This document shows, piece by piece, positions 12,179-24,394 of a DNA stretch of 64,000 nucleotides. The notes beneath the pieces are model-generated. The model was not told the origin of the DNA and did no database searches. It was given only the letters and a program-made list of their open reading frames with translations. The stretch's first letter is position 1. Every line of letters begins with the position of its first letter. This DNA is from Pegoplata infirma (taxonomy: Eukaryota > Arthropoda > Insecta > Diptera > Anthomyiidae): positions 14,922,644 through 14,986,643 of the forward strand of contig OY992541.1 in NCBI GenBank assembly GCA_963921195.1, given 5' to 3'. Position numbers and translations under genes: made by a program.

Positions 12179-12577
12179 TAGGGATGTCGCGAATAGTGTA
12201 TTCGGCATTTTACCGAATATTTACTATTCGGTATTCGGCTTGAACCGAATACGAATATTGCCGAATAGTTTGATTATTCATACGCCTGTATTTTATCTAT
12301 GTAAAAAATTGAAAAAAAGTACCAGACTCAAAAATAACAACGCTTTTGTTGACACTATTTTTTCGAATTTGAATCAAGTGCTCAGGTTTTTTTGTACAAA
12401 AAACAAACTAAAATGACTACAAAAAAAGAGTCAAACTTAAATAAAGTGTTTTTTAACAAATTTAAATTTTGCCGAATATTCGGCAAACTGTTACCGAATA
12501 TTTATTTAACCGAATATTCAAAAAACATGCCGAATATGCCGAATACCGAATAGCGACGAATATTCGCGACATCCCTA
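12179..12577. mobile_element. hAT-like MITE, 399 bp
   Basis: Perfect 17-bp TIRs: TAGGGATGTCGCGAATA at 12179-12195 and its complement at 12561-12577. Many CGAATA/TATTCG and GCCGAATA words fill both ends. It sits inside the LINE fragment at 11730-12178. No intact 8-bp duplication is visible (flanks GCATTAAG and GTAAATCA), so assignment to hAT rests on the TAGGGATG end only. Confidence 0.75.
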
Positions 12578-14149
12578 GTAAATCATAAAGATACAATATT
12601 GGTTTTTCAGTTACAACCATAGAAAAAATATAGAAATGAAACAGAGTCGTATTTCGCTTGAATAAGTATTAGTGACAGCACATTATGTAACTTTTGACGT
12701 TTAATAAAAACAATGCAAGATAAAGGAGAACAACAACAAAGCAAACAACAAAAGAGAAAAAAAAAGTTTTTAAACTATCAATAGTGCGTATTATCTTAAA
12801 AAAAACGTTGAATACAGTAAAATAAATAATAAATTTAATTAAATGAAAGACAAATTTCATTTTTTATTAACAAAGAATCTTATTTGATATTAAATACGTG
12901 TGAGATGAGGAAGAACAAGCATTTTGCCACCATATTGGAAAATACATCAAATACAACACTGCGTACCTTCTAATCTTTCCTATGGTTACAACTAAATGCC
13001 GTTCTGTTTGCTGTGGAAAAAAAAGAAGCCGCCTTCGAGTACCTAAAAGATGTTCCAATAATATCAGCAAAGGTTCTTATTATTGAATTTAAACTTTTAT
13101 ATAATTTTTTAATGAATTTATTTTATTTAGTAAGTTTTTATATTGTTTTAAACAAAAATAATTTATTAATAAATTTTATTTTTAATAATTACTAAAATAA
13201 GGTGTTAATTATTTAAAAAAGCATGGGAATATTTATTAATGTGTATTGGGATATCAATGAAAGCTAAATTGGAATATTTTACCAAGTTTTTTTCTAAAAT
13301 GTCGTTACCCGGCTAAAAATAATGTATACAAGCTCATGTACGATCATATATGATAATTTATGTTAAGGATGGGCCAATATATGATCGCATATTATCATAT
13401 GTTTTACCATACATGGTCATATCGTCACCTTATTATTGTTTTGCTCCATATGCCATTTTTGAAAAAAATGAGTTAGGAATTGAATATTTATAATATATAT
13501 ATCCTCTTTCTTATTCCGAAGTCCGTTTTTTAAAACCTCTTTTCAAATTTGAGATATCCAGCATTTTCTAAGAAAAAACACACCATTTTGACGTTTTTTG
13601 AAAATTTGCGTTATAGAAAAGGCTCTAGATTATTTAAAAATGAACGGATCTTGCATACTTTTGGAATGAAGATTAATTATGTTGGTACTATTCTATGTAC
13701 CAAATTTTAATACCGTAACTTCTAAACATTTCAAGTAATGTCATATTTGCCATTTAGGTTGTGTGGGAGGTAGGCGTGTGCATTGACCGATCATCCCCAT
13801 TTTTAATACCATGCAACCTGACTATATGTATAAGTGTTCTAAATACCCAGTTTTATCGATCTAGCTCTTTTTGTTTCATTGTTATTTTGTTTGGTATTGA
13901 GAACTCATTTGCTCCATATCACACAAAAGTCCCAAATGTGTAAGCAAAATTTGATATGGAGCATAATACAATAAAATCTTATTTTCTTAAAAGCTTAAAA
14001 GTGCCAGGAAAAAAAAACAACGCAAAATAAAAGATGAGTCTTGGGCCTTAAGATTTTCTTAAGTTTCAAAATGCAGGTCAATTAATTGATAAATTGCGTC
14101 TTAGAGGTAAGTCTAGGACTAATATTTTGGATAGTTAGAAACATCATTA
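12578..14149. other. AT-rich interval without a recognisable gene
   Basis: The first ~35 bases may continue the LINE fragment. Opposite-strand small ORFs at 12867-13070 and 13013-13195 have no motif. A block of CATATATGATC/GATCATATAT words near 13335-13430 is locally palindromic. I see nothing else that I can name. Confidence 0.35.
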
Positions 14150-14396
14150 CACACAGAAAAATAAATTTCCAATCGAATTTTTCAGTTGTTTCAACTCATA
14201 ATTCGGTTATCGCTACTATTTTTTGGATGTGAAACGGAATTTTGTTGTTGTTTCAATTAAATGTCTGTTGTATCAACCGAATTTTATTCAGACTACCGAT
14301 ATTCAATTGAGACGACCTATATGAAAATGTATCAACCGATTTTTAGTTGTATTAACTGAATTTCAGTTGGAAATTTGCAAATTTGTTTTCTGTGTG
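14150..14396. mobile_element. 247-bp MITE with TA duplication
   Basis: The ends CACACAGAAAAATAAATTT and the near-complement CAAATTTGTTTTCTGTGTG are flanked by TA (14148-14149 and 14397-14398). The interior repeats TCAACCGAATTT-like words in both orientations. It is non-autonomous. Confidence 0.75.
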
Positions 14397-15432
14397 TAGA
14401 TACTCATTTCACCCTGTACCACGGAGTGGTCTAGACTCTAGAGTATTAACATTTTTAGTATTTATTAGCGTATTTTCGTCATCACGATTTGTTGACGACT
14501 ATTTTTTTTTAACTTGACGATTTTGACGATTTTTTTTTTTTTAAATTGACGATTTCTCAAAAAAAAATTTGCAGCACTGCTTTGAACTTCTCCCAGAACA
14601 GTATTCAAACATTAAACCAAAATACAAAAAAAACCTACAAAGAATGGCATTTTTTTAGAAGTTGGTTTAGTTACACCCGGTCTAGATTAGCAACCACTAA
14701 AGCAACCTTAAAGGGTGTTCAGTGTTACAACTGACGTTTACAAACGCCAAACTCGATAGTAAAGCAATGGTTAGCAATTTCATATAGACACTTGATTGCT
14801 AGCAATCTATAGTAGAACAGGCGCTCTACCATCAATTGTATACCATCATTGTATAAACTGTCAAGATTAGCAATGACAGCCATTACAATCAATTGTGACG
14901 TATGATTAGGGTTGCCATTTCCTTTTCGAGGAAAAGAGGACGTCAACCTCAAAAAAGGAGGACATTTGGCCCAAAAAAGAGGACAATTTTTGTTTATTAA
15001 TTAATTTAAAAAAAAATTAACAACGCGATACAAAATACAAATAAAATGTATTTTTAGTATTAGGAAAACAATTTTTATTTCCACTTATTCAAAAATGTTC
15101 CAGTATATTTTGAGAAATATTTTTCTCAATTATTTCCAATTATATTTCAAAAATTTCTCTATATAATTAAAAAATTTTTAATTTTATATCAGAATTTTCT
15201 TTAGTATTTAAAAATATTTCTAAATGCTTATCAGAAAATTCAATTTGTATTTCAAAAATTTCCATTTCAAAATACATATATTTACTATCTTTATTAAAAA
15301 TTTCAATTTGTTTATTAAAGATTTTTGAAAGGCATTTGGAAAACTTTGAAAAAATTTTAAAAATATTAGATAATTTTCCCAAAAATAATTTTTCTCTTTT
15401 CAATTTATTTATGTTGGTCATTTTTGCAGGAC
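14397..15432. other. AT-rich interval with transposon-like scraps
   Basis: TTGACGATTT words repeat at about 14480-14560. TAGGGTTGCCATTTCC at about 14907 followed by GGAGGACATTTGGCC resembles one end of a hAT element, but no partner end was found. The 84-codon frame at 15167-15421 is a low-complexity Lys/Ile/Phe run in AT-rich DNA and is probably chance. Confidence 0.35.
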
Positions 15433-15435
15433 TTA

Positions 15436-16013
15436 CAAGAGTAGTCTCCCTGGTGTCACCCTCCGATCTTCATGAAATTGGGATATGTTGTTAAAAACCA
15501 AAAAAAAATCGACAGGATTTTTTTTTAGCGGCCCAAACTCATTTTTAGGGGGGGTCGATTTGTACGGGGCGAAATGGACCTTTTTCAGTTTTTTACGCTT
15601 TACGCCTATTTAAACAAAATTAATATGGGCATATGTGGTATCAGATTAAATGTATTAAAAATACCTATCTCTTGGTGCTAACAACGGGCCAAAGAAATTA
15701 ATAGTTTTTGACTTTTTAACTAAAATGTCATAAAATTTTGTTATTTTACTCAATATGACAAAAAGTTGTGCATGATTGGACACGTTCTTACCACACGTAG
15801 ATAGGTTTTTCAAAGACCTTTCATTTGGTGTGTATAATATAGGAGATAATCGAAAAAACTGAAAAAAGGCCTTTTTTCCCCCCTCCTTTTCACCCACTAA
15901 ATATGAATTTGGGCCGCTAAAAAAAAAAATACGTGTCCCTTTATTTTTTCTGCTCTACAAAATAAAACCAATTCCATAAAGATCCGCGGGTGACACTAGG
16001 GAGACTTCCCTTG
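15436..16013. mobile_element. PIF/Harbinger-like element, 578 bp
   Basis: Inverted ends CAAGAGTAGTCTCCCTGG and CTAGGGAGACTTCCCTTG are flanked by TTA on both sides (15433-15435 and 16014-16016). The inverted match runs about 45 bp inward (TGTCACCC then GATCTTCATG/CATAAAGATC). A second inverted pair lies inside (AGCGGCCCAAA near 15529; TTTGGGCCGCT near 15910). A 3-bp TWA duplication suggests PIF/Harbinger. It has no transposase. Confidence 0.7.
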
Positions 16014-16655
16014 TTAGTAGAAGTGTTTCGGAATTTGTCAGATTCCATTGTCAAGACCATAGTGACATAGTAATCCATCGACCGTTTTGTAGATCTGGCA
16101 TCACCAAAGATAATTGGAAAATTCGGGCAATGCCAAACTAAAGTTCAAACGCAAAGCAAAGAGAGACAAAAAACAATCTGCATTCTCACTGTAAAGCTGG
16201 TATCTTCCATCTCGCTCACATTTCGATTTGTGATAAAATTTCGTAAACAATACCATATGGTTTTTGTTTACTACTTTTTCAAACGCCATTTGTTGGACTA
16301 ATCTATGACTCTGGTCAAGACTATTAAACAAATAAAAAAACCATATACTACAAGTAGCAAAGGAAATTTAAATGATAAATCGCTAATATTCCAACAAAAA
16401 TATTAATAAATATTTCAACTCTACCAGCTTAATGGTATGGCGGGGCCCTGGGCACACAAGAATTTAGGGCCCCGCTGGAAAGAAAAAGTCGCATGACAAA
16501 AAAACACACATTATTTTGTTACAAATTAAAACTCATGTTAATACCTGTTTTAAGACAAAGAAACTACAAAAAACTATTTTGAGTAGGGCTATTCTAGCTC
16601 GAGGTAACTTTTCTTTACTTATTAAAACCATGATATTTGTGTAGAACAATTTGGT
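16014..16655. other. Unassigned interval with a GC-rich hairpin
   Basis: A 10-bp stem GCGGGGCCCT (16440-16449) / AGGGCCCCGC (16466-16475) stands out in otherwise AT-rich sequence. It may be a transposon terminal hairpin. The 76-codon minus-strand frame at 16101-16331 has no motif that I recognise. Confidence 0.4.
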
Positions 16656-16656
16656 T

Positions 16657-17815
16657 TTAATGAAACCTTTTATATATGAGAATCTGAAACTTTCCCATAC
16701 GAAAAATATCCCAGAATCTAAAGCTTTTTCTATACGAAAAATGTCTCAGAATCTGAAACTTTTTTGATATGAAAAATGTGTCAGAATCTGAAATTTTTCT
16801 ATACGAAAAATGTGCCAGAATCTGTGACAATTTCTTCACGAAAAATGTTTTAGAATCTGAGAATATTTTTGTACCAAAAATGTCTCAGAAAAATGGCTCA
16901 GAATCTCAGACTTTTTCTGTACGAAAAATGCCTTAGAATCTATCCCAGCAAAACTTAGATTACCAAATAAGGTATATAATAAGGTATAGGATCTCTTATT
17001 TTATACATTGCAGCATTGATGATTTTAACAGGCGATGAGACTCAAAGTAATGCATCTACATTATCACAAAGGATACCAGTAAGTAAGGTATAAAATAAGT
17101 CATAACGAAGAATACGAGTAAGGTGTAAAGTATATGATATTTTATAGGTTACGAGAAATGAAATAATATGGCCTACCAGAAGATAAGATATAAGGTGTTA
17201 CGAGTAGTGAAAAAGTAATTTTGTATTAAATTTACTCACGTGATTGTAAGTAAGTGTAAGTAGATAAAATATGCTCGTGAGTGTGTGTCGTTAGAATTTC
17301 CTGTCGTGAGCCCATCTCTAGTTTAAACTTATGCATTTTTTATAAAATAATTATTTTTTATGTTATTGTAATGCATTATGCATCCAATTATAAATAATGC
17401 ATTATTTCAAACTTTGAAATAATACAAAATGAAACCAAATATAAGTCATCCATGATTTAATGTTTAGAAATAATAAATATGAAATAATTTTTTTTCAATA
17501 ATCATGCATTACGTAGCAAATTATTAGTAATGCATTATTTTTCAATTTAAAATAATACGTTGTGGAACAAATGTTTGGTAAGACATCCTAAAATAATGCT
17601 AAAAATAAGGTATATACATTACCTGGTAATGTGTTATATAATCACTACCCATTACCAAAGTTTTGCTGGGATTTTCAATTTGAAAATATGTCTGAGAATC
17701 TGATACTTTTCTATACAAAAAATTTGTATGAATTAGAGATATAGGACAAATTTCTCCTATAGAAAAAATCTCAGATGTACACGAAAAATCTGTTAGATTC
17801 TGAGAAATTTTCTTT
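16657..17815. repeat. Second block of the minisatellite family, split by an insertion
   Basis: Units of about 32 bp read AGAATCTGAAACTTTTTC then TATACGAAAAATGTCTC. They occur at 16657-16943 and resume at 17671-17815 after the CCCAGC element. The same AGAATCTGAGAC spacer marks the left edge of the big array at 970-1250, so the two arrays share an origin. Confidence 0.75.
16944..17670. mobile_element. CCCAGC-ended TIR element 1
   Basis: The ends CCCAGCAAAACTTAGATTACC-like and GGTAATGGG-like pair as inverted repeats (left from 16944, right GTTTTGCTGGG to 17670). Flanks are TAT and ATT, so the duplication is at most AT. It interrupts the minisatellite. The interior holds AATAATGCATTA words and a long AAGGTAT region. 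One of four elements in this window with CCCWGCARAAA ends. Confidence 0.7.
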
Positions 17816-18227
17816 AAAAACAAATTGACAAACTTATCGTATTCATCGCAAGTAGACGTGTTTTTCTGTGTGCTCCCTAATAATCTAAAAAACTCGTGAA
17901 AATAACAATAAAAAAAATTTGAAAACTATCAAAAAAAATCCTTAAAAAAAGTTACACAAATTTGTGCTTAAAAATAAAATAATATACATAATATATTTTG
18001 ATTTCTGTAAAAATAAAAATATTTTCTTTTAAATAAAACAAAATTTAAAAAATACAAAATCAATTGAAACTTTTAAAATGAGTCAAAAAAATTATTTAAC
18101 AGTAGTTGAAACTTACTGCACTCACTGCAAAAAAAAACATTGCCTCTTACCGGGGAGCCTGTTAAATGTTACCAATGTGGTTGTAAATACCACTTCTCCC
18201 CTTGCTCCACTGTATAGGAGTCTACGT

Positions 18228-18864
18228 CAGTGTTGGTATTTGAGAATTTTCAATTAGTGCCAAGTTGAAGGCTAAAAGGGGCCAAAATGGGTTGAAAAGG
18301 GCCTAAAATCAATAATTTTTTATTAAATACCACTCAACTTATTCCTTTTTAATTGCCAGTTTTGACAGTAAAATTATCCCTGCGGGAAAGGTGACCAGTT
18401 TAGGACCGCTGCTAGAATGGTACATTTGTATGAAAGGAACCTTTCACTTTAATATGGCAAGATCTTAGGACATGTTTAATTAACACCTTGTGACATGCCC
18501 CATAACTAGTATCGAACTGGTATTTTAGATTATGGTGTTCTATGACCAGTCCGCTTAGAATAATACATAGGATGGGTTTTTCGGATTAGTTGTTCCAGTA
18601 GGACCAATCCATTTCCCACAAGGATTTTGTTACCATTCACTTTGAAATCATAAATTTAAAGAAAACAAAAACTTATATCGTTGCAATAAATTGTAAAAGG
18701 GGAAAAAGTGATTTTGTAATAATTAAATTTAATTAAAAAATTTTTTGTTTATAACTTTGATAATATTTCCAGAGAATGAAAAAGGGCCAAAACAGTTTTT
18801 TGTGGTGCCACAGACCATTCAATAGTGCCAAAAATGGCACTATTGTGCCACATTTCCCAACCGT
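18228..18864. mobile_element. hAT-like non-autonomous element in LINE A ORF1
   Basis: The 8-bp target duplication GTCTACGT is at 18220-18227 and 18865-18872. The ends CAGTGTTGGTATTT and AAATTTCCCAACCGTG-like (right end ATTTCCCAACCGTG) are imperfect TIRs in hAT style. The right part carries repeated GTGCCA/TGGCAC words. The apparent start codon at 18776 of a 207-codon frame lies in this insertion and is not the LINE start. Confidence 0.85.
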
Positions 18865-19344
18865 GGTCTACGTACTCTTCGATGAACATAGAGAAAAAAA
18901 AACATGGAAATGTCGCAACTGCAGGGAAGGAAGTAAATCACCAAACAACATCAACAGAGAAATGGTAATCGAAGGACAACAACAATTCAGACAGCTGAGA
19001 GATGAGGATGTTGATGATGCTGATGATAGCCTAAATGCAAAAAAAAATAAAAAAGACTTACTATCGTTGAGCTCTGTAAATACAAACGTATGTTTGCTTC
19101 AAAATAATGTGACGGAGATCAAGTCGGATATGAAGGGCATTATAAGAAGTATAGATCAACTAACTTCAACTATTACTACCTCAAATAATTTACTAAGAGA
19201 AGATATGACTAATGCTCTTACAAAACTTACAGAGACTATGGCAAGTTTAGCTACTCAGGTCAGTGAACTGAAAGCAGAAAATATTCAAAAAGATGTTCGT
19301 ATACAAAGTATAGAAAACAAAGTTTTCACATTGGAACAACAACT

Positions 19345-20155
19345 CCCAGCAGAAATTTTGCTGAACGTTCAGCAGCTTTTGGAAGGGGAACTTGAGTAAA
19401 GGAGCGCATCCAATTGCGCTGAATTCATGCATGATTCCCTAAGGCGATGTCCCACTTTAGAGCGCTAGTTGGATACACAGAAACAGCGCTCTTTAGATGC
19501 ACTGAAATCACGTGTCTTTAGAGCGCTGATTTAAGCAGAATAAAGATGCTGTAAATTCATGTATCTTTTTAGCGCTGATTTAAGCAGATTAAAGATGCAG
19601 TGAATTCATGTATCTTTGTAGAGCTGATTTAAGCAGAATAAAGATGCTGTAAATTCAAAGTTGAAATCAAATAACTAAAATTTAAAAAAATATAACAAAA
19701 AAAATTCATTCGTTTTACTTTACAAAACTTTATTTATGTGAAACAAAATGAAAAAAAAAAAAATCGGAAGTGAACATCAAAAAAATATCGGAAATTTTCA
19801 TTTTCACATTTTTTATGGGATTTTTTTTTTGGGAACAGCGGTCAAAGATGCTATGATTGAAGCGCTCTTTGCAGCGCTGATTAATGCGCAATAATGATGC
19901 AGTCAAATCATGTGTCTTTGTCTAAAACTCATGTTTTTTTATTCAAAAAGTGTTAAAAATATTAAAAAGGAAAGCAAGTGTAAAATTTTATCAAAAAATA
20001 ATTACACATTATAAGTTTTATATAAAAAATCTTAAAAAAAAATTAAAAATTTTTCCCCTTCCTTTTACTGCATCCCTAAGAGCGCTCTTTGGATGCGCTA
20101 CGGTATGCTATAAACAGATGCTGTGTCGCCAAAATCTCGATTTATTTCTGCTGGG
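19345..20155. mobile_element. CCCAGC-ended TIR element 2, in LINE A ORF1
   Basis: The left end CCCAGCAGAAATTTTGC and right end ATTTCTGCTGGG are flanked by CT on both sides (19343-19344 and 20156-20157). Removing the insert restores the reading frame LEQQL + LNKN of ORF1. The interior includes a short tandem array (19515-19660) and a right-hand AGCGCTCTTTGGATGCGCT motif that also appears inverted near 19403. Confidence 0.75.
19515..19660 (+). repeat. About 50-bp tandem repeat, three units
   Basis: Units read GCGCTGATTTAAGCAGAATA then AAGATGCTGTAAATTCATGTATCTTT with small changes. A fourth, diverged unit lies at about 19865-19920. It is internal to the CCCAGC element. Confidence 0.7.
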
Positions 20156-20482
20156 CTACTAAACAAAAACATAGAAATAAAAAACGTACAAAATAAAGAA
20201 CTTAGTGCTAATGATGTTATTAAAACAATTGCTGCAACTGCCGATGTTGATGTACAAGAGTCGGACATTAGTAATGCGTATCGTTTAAAGCAGAAAGACG
20301 ATAAAATTATAATTGAGTTTTGTTCCTTACATAAAAAAGGGAAGTAATGAAGAATATTAGAAGAGTCAAAGGAGAGATTTTAAACACAGCCAACCAATCA
20401 AACACAAATATGGAAAATAACCAAAACAGCGAAAATAACACCAATGAAAAAAAAAAACCGATGACTACATACTTATACATTA

Positions 20483-20917
20483 CCCAGCAAAAACTAGGTA
20501 ATGAGTACCCATTCCCAATTGGATTACCTGGTAATGAGTACTAATTACTCGCTGCGTTACATTATACCCCAAAAAAGGCATTACTTTTAACTTACATCGT
20601 AAATGATTTGCAATCTGAATTTTAAAAACAAGTTAAGTTTCATAAAAATATATAAAAAACAATTTTACTCTTAATTTATTTTCTCTCATTTAATAAGAGC
20701 AACTAAACAAACAATGCAGTCAGCTTTTCAACTTTTTGTAAGCGAGCTAGGAATGGGCTATTATTTTTTAGCATTTTCGTAAGCGAACAAAGAAGTCCTT
20801 GCCTCCAATGACATCGTCTTGTTAAAGTAATTAAGAATGAAATTGGGACGTAACTAGTTACTAATTTTCGTTATAAACCCCAAAGTTAATTACTTGGTAA
20901 TGGAAGTTTTTGCTGGG
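20483..20917. mobile_element. CCCAGC-ended TIR element 3, in LINE A ORF1
   Basis: The left end CCCAGCAAAAACTAGGTAAT and right end ATTACTTGG...AGTTTTTGCTGGG are flanked by TTA on both sides (20480-20482 and 20918-20920). Internal GGTAATGAGTAC words recall element 1 (ACCAAATAAGG / TTACCTGGTAATG), supporting one family. It splits the C-terminal domain of ORF1. Confidence 0.8.
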
Positions 20918-22283
20918 TTAATGACCAACTCACGGCACACAATCGACATCTTATGTGGCTAGCTAAAAACAAAGCCAAAGAAACTGGGTGGAAATTCGTA
21001 TGGTATCGTAATGGGCATATTGTCGCCAAAAAAAAATTAAAATTCGTCTACTATTTTGATACATAATGCCAGTGATATTGAGTTAATAGCATAAACGAAA
21101 TAAATTATTTGTACTTTTTATTTTGTAAATTAAAATTTCTTTCGTCAAAATATTTAAAACAAACAAATAAAAAATGAATAATATAATAACCCAAATATTA
21201 GACAATTTTAATGAAATAAATAAAGACTATCTAAGTTATCCCCTTTCACTTATTTACCTAAACATTCGATCACTACGTACAAACTTTACACCTTTTTTAG
21301 CTACTATTCATAATGTATTACAACATATCAAAATAATAATACTTGTTGAGACCAACATTAACGATAATGAGGGAGTATTCTACGGCATTACAGGTTTTAA
21401 TTCGACGTTCATAAATAGGGGGGGGGCAGGGGAGGAGGAATTGCTATATATGTGAGGTAGAATATATTGCACCACAAAATACACTGTGCAACAAGAAATA
21501 TGAGCCTCAATGGCTTCAACGCCATATAAAAGTAGACCATCAAATGGACAAAATCACCAAAGGGTTTTGCAAAGTCAGTTCGGATTTCTTTTTTATAGCC
21601 CACTGAAGTTTTCATTTTTTTAACAAAGCCGTTTGGAAAACGTCAAAAATACTATAATAAGAACACATCTGAGCTTCAAAATATGATTTGATGTCTGCAG
21701 TGAAATTTTATGGCGGTTCTTTTCTTAGAACATTTTAACCTTCTAAATGCCATTTTAAGGGGTCATTTTAGTCCTTTTTCAAAAACTAAACACACAAGTC
21801 TAATAAAACGTCCATGTAGAGGGTTAAAATGTTCTACAAATATTTTCCTCATAAAATTTCACTAGGGGTTGTCAAATGGTCAAAGTTTGTGCGACATGCG
21901 CAAAGTGCTTAAAAAGGGTCAAGTATAATAAATCAATGTTTGTTATTTTTTTTTTTACCAAAGCAGTGTTAAAAAATATCGACAAAAAACAGTGCAAATA
22001 TACTTTTGAGCTAAAAATTATATTCTGATGTGTTTTATACATTTTTATGATGATTCTTTTCTTTGGCCAAATTAACCCGTTTTAAAGGGTCATTTTTGTC
22101 CTTTTTTAAAAGAAATACAAAAATGTCTATAAAAAAGGCAGTTAGAGGGTTAAAATGTTTTACAAATATTTTTTGCATCAAATTTTACTAGGGCACGTCT
22201 AAGAGAGAAAGTTCGCCCAGCATATAGAAAATGCTTAAAAATGTTAAAGTATTAATTTTTTTTTTATATTTTTTTTTGAGCCG

Positions 22284-22416
22284 AAATATAAAAACCAGAG
22301 GCCTTGGTCTGTTTCGCAACAACGAGATAATGGTCATAGTCACCCGTCTCGGTTAGGTTAATTTAGTATATGATTTGTAATTTTATGTTAAAAATTCAAT
22401 AAATAAATAAAAAAAA
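22284..22416 (+). mobile_element. Possible LINE 3' tail fragment
   Basis: About 130 bp ending in AATAAATAAATAAAA, present only in the left arm of the CACTG element and absent from the right arm. The simple A-rich tail suggests a 5'-truncated LINE 3' UTR. There is no coding sequence to confirm the family. Confidence 0.4.
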
Positions 22417-22780
22417 CAAGTAACAAAGTTAAATTCGACTTTGTCGAATGTAAAAAAGTTTATTTGCAAAAAAACAAAAAAAAAAAAAAATTAAAAAAAA
22501 AAAATCCGCGAAAAAAATTTTTTGATAAAAAAAATTCGACGAAAATGTTTTTTTTTTAAATATGTTTGTACTTGTTTAAATACCATTCGGTCGAATTAAA
22601 GCATTTTGTGTTTTTAGGTTATGTTGAATGTACCACAATTTTCGAGGTATTTTTATATTTACGTTCATAACTTTTGAACCGCTGAACCGACTTGCCACCT
22701 TTTGAAATTTCCAAAACGGGACACCACTAAAAAACATAAAAAAATTAAAAAAAAAAGAAATCGACGTCTCAAAAATTCTA
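22417..22780 (+). mobile_element. DINE/SGM-like fragment (inverted copy at 25000-25345)
   Basis: It starts CAAGTAACAAAGTTAAATTC, the same 5' terminus as the elements at 26300, 26833 and 32920, and contains the family phrase ATAACTTTTGAACCGCTGAACCGA. The opposite-strand counterpart at 25000-25345 ends with ACATTGTGGAGGG. Both lie in the inner arms of the CACTG fold-back. Confidence 0.65.
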
Positions 22781-23034
22781 TAACGTCTCAAAAGGACTTA
22801 GATTCAGGACATCAACCTTTATTTATCTTATGTTACACTTTAACACAAGTTGGACCGTTTTTCTGTAGCATCCAATAAGATGAAAATCTTATTATCTCAA
22901 AAACCCCACTAACGATTTTTTTCAAATTGGGTTTAAAATGTTTGTACGGGTGCCAACTAACATAATCTGCAATAAAATTTCATATGCAGCGAACTTTTAA
23001 TTAAACTTGTTCAACCACACCGTGATCTGGTTGA

Positions 23035-23452
23035 AATTTGCAATACCTTTTCGTTCTATTTTCATCCTTTTCCTGTGTTGCTGCCGATTCATTTATATCT
23101 GCAGCTCTTTTTCTGTTCATTTTCCTGTGTAGAAATTAATAGTTTAACATTTGTGCAAATTTATTTACTAAAATAATAAAAAAAATACCTCTACAAAAAA
23201 TCACGCTCTGTTAAAATTTTAATTTATTTGAAAGTTGACAAATGAAATAAAAAATATATTTAAAAAAATGGCAGTGTTGCTAATAAAAATAAGTACTTAG
23301 TTTACGATTTATTTTTTGTGACAATGAAAAAATTAGTTTTTTTTCTCAAAACGGGACAAATGGCGTCCCGTTCAGGGTATCGTCGGGACACGGGACACTC
23401 CACTCTAAAACTGGTCTGTCCCGACGAAAACTGGACGGTTGGCAAGTCTATA
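23035..23452 (-). pseudogene. 5' remnant of a DNA transposon, possibly hAT
   Basis: On the minus strand the right end reads GACTTGCCAACCGTCCAG with GTCCCG repeats, a promoter-like AT stretch, and then an ATG near 23120. That start opens into MNRKRAADINESAATQEK and KFQPDHGVVEQ before a stop. The layout (terminal motif, leader, short basic N-terminus) fits the 5' end of an autonomous hAT-like transposon that has lost its body. Family assignment is inference from the terminal motif only. Confidence 0.4.
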
Positions 23453-23769
23453 CTATGCTAAGTATTAGTTATATCTGTTTAATATTTTGGCCGTGATCAC
23501 CATTTCCACGATCACTGATCAATAATATATATGGGGGTTTTCGTGTCAACTGACACAACTTTTGATCTCGATCTACTATCCTATTGGATAGCAGTGCAGA
23601 CACAATTTTTCAACGAGATCTGTCAAGGACTCTCTGAGTAAGAGGGGGTCGAAATTTGACATTTTGGTCATCCATATAACTTCTTACCAATTGTTTTTAG
23701 CAAAATGTGTCCCAAACAGTTTAGATAGCTATTTCTTCAATCTTGCGAAAAAAAATTATAAAAAAGTTG

Positions 23770-24118
23770 GCTTAACAGCCAACTTAGCGTATCGGTCTAG
23801 AGTGATCGTACCTAAGAGGCAGTTAATAGCAAAAACATTACAGATCAATCCCTGGCGGCTGCATCTGTTAATAATTTTCACATATAGAATAAAATTGACT
23901 ATTAACTGAATAAATTTGACATTAAAAGTTTTTCTGATGATTATAATAACTGGATTATATGAAACTAGTAAAAAACGAACCAGGATGTCTTAAATTTTTA
24001 GAAAAATAAATTTTTCTTTCACACCTTTCTCAATTCAAACCATATATAACATGATTAGAAAATTATAATACATAATTATAATTAGAGACTGAGCTCAACT
24101 GTCTTTACAGAAAAACAC
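23770..24118 (+). mobile_element. tRNA-like SINE, copy 1 (B box deleted)
   Basis: About 350 bp, nearly identical to copy 2 at 24395-24769. It shares GCTTAACAGCCAACTTAGCG at the start and ACTGTCTTTACAGAAAAAC at the end. It lacks eight bases (CATGGGTT) where copy 2 has its B box, so it should not be transcribable by pol III. Confidence 0.6.
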
Positions 24119-24394
24119 AAATTTGAAAATAACGACTTTAAGTCGGCCTAAGTGGCAATATAGTATCTTTGGAAAATGGCAACACCTAACATTTGTGTCT
24201 ACAAAATATAGACCATGTTCTGGCAAGGTTGCAAAATAAGTACTTAGATCAGAGTTGATGAAGGAGAGGAGGACGAGTGATGATTACTAAAAAATTGAAT
24301 TTATTCACCATAATGCAATTTCACCTTCTTCTGTACGAAAAGACAACAGCAACAACCACACATGAATTGAAAAACCATGATTTAGTTGATACTT

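Larger units (their letters stand above)
18078..21094 (+). pseudogene. LINE A ORF1 (PHD finger, coiled coil, RRM-like), broken
   Basis: The nucleic-acid-binding ORF1 protein of the LINE would coat its RNA. It starts at ATG 18078. Cys pairs YCTHC and VKCYQCGCKYH form the first half of a PHD-like finger. The finger ends with TWKCRNC at about 18905, after a hAT insertion (18228-18864). A Leu/Ile-rich coiled coil follows to 19344. Then comes a CCCAGC element (19345-20155), after which LNKNIEIKN and the RRM-like segment SDISNAYRLK...IIIEF resume in frame. A third insertion (20483-20917) splits the C-terminal domain, whose tail reads AKETGWKFVWYRNGHIV. Frameshifts near the A-runs at about 18895 and 21030 and an in-frame stop at 18218 confirm loss of function. 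Confidence 0.75.

Noticed and set aside
15167..15421. 84-codon Lys/Ile/Phe-rich minus-strand ORF
   Set aside because: Low-complexity AT-rich DNA without conserved motif.
18776..18864. N-terminus of a 207-codon ORF
   Set aside because: These codons belong to the hAT insertion; genuine LINE A ORF1 sequence resumes at 18865.
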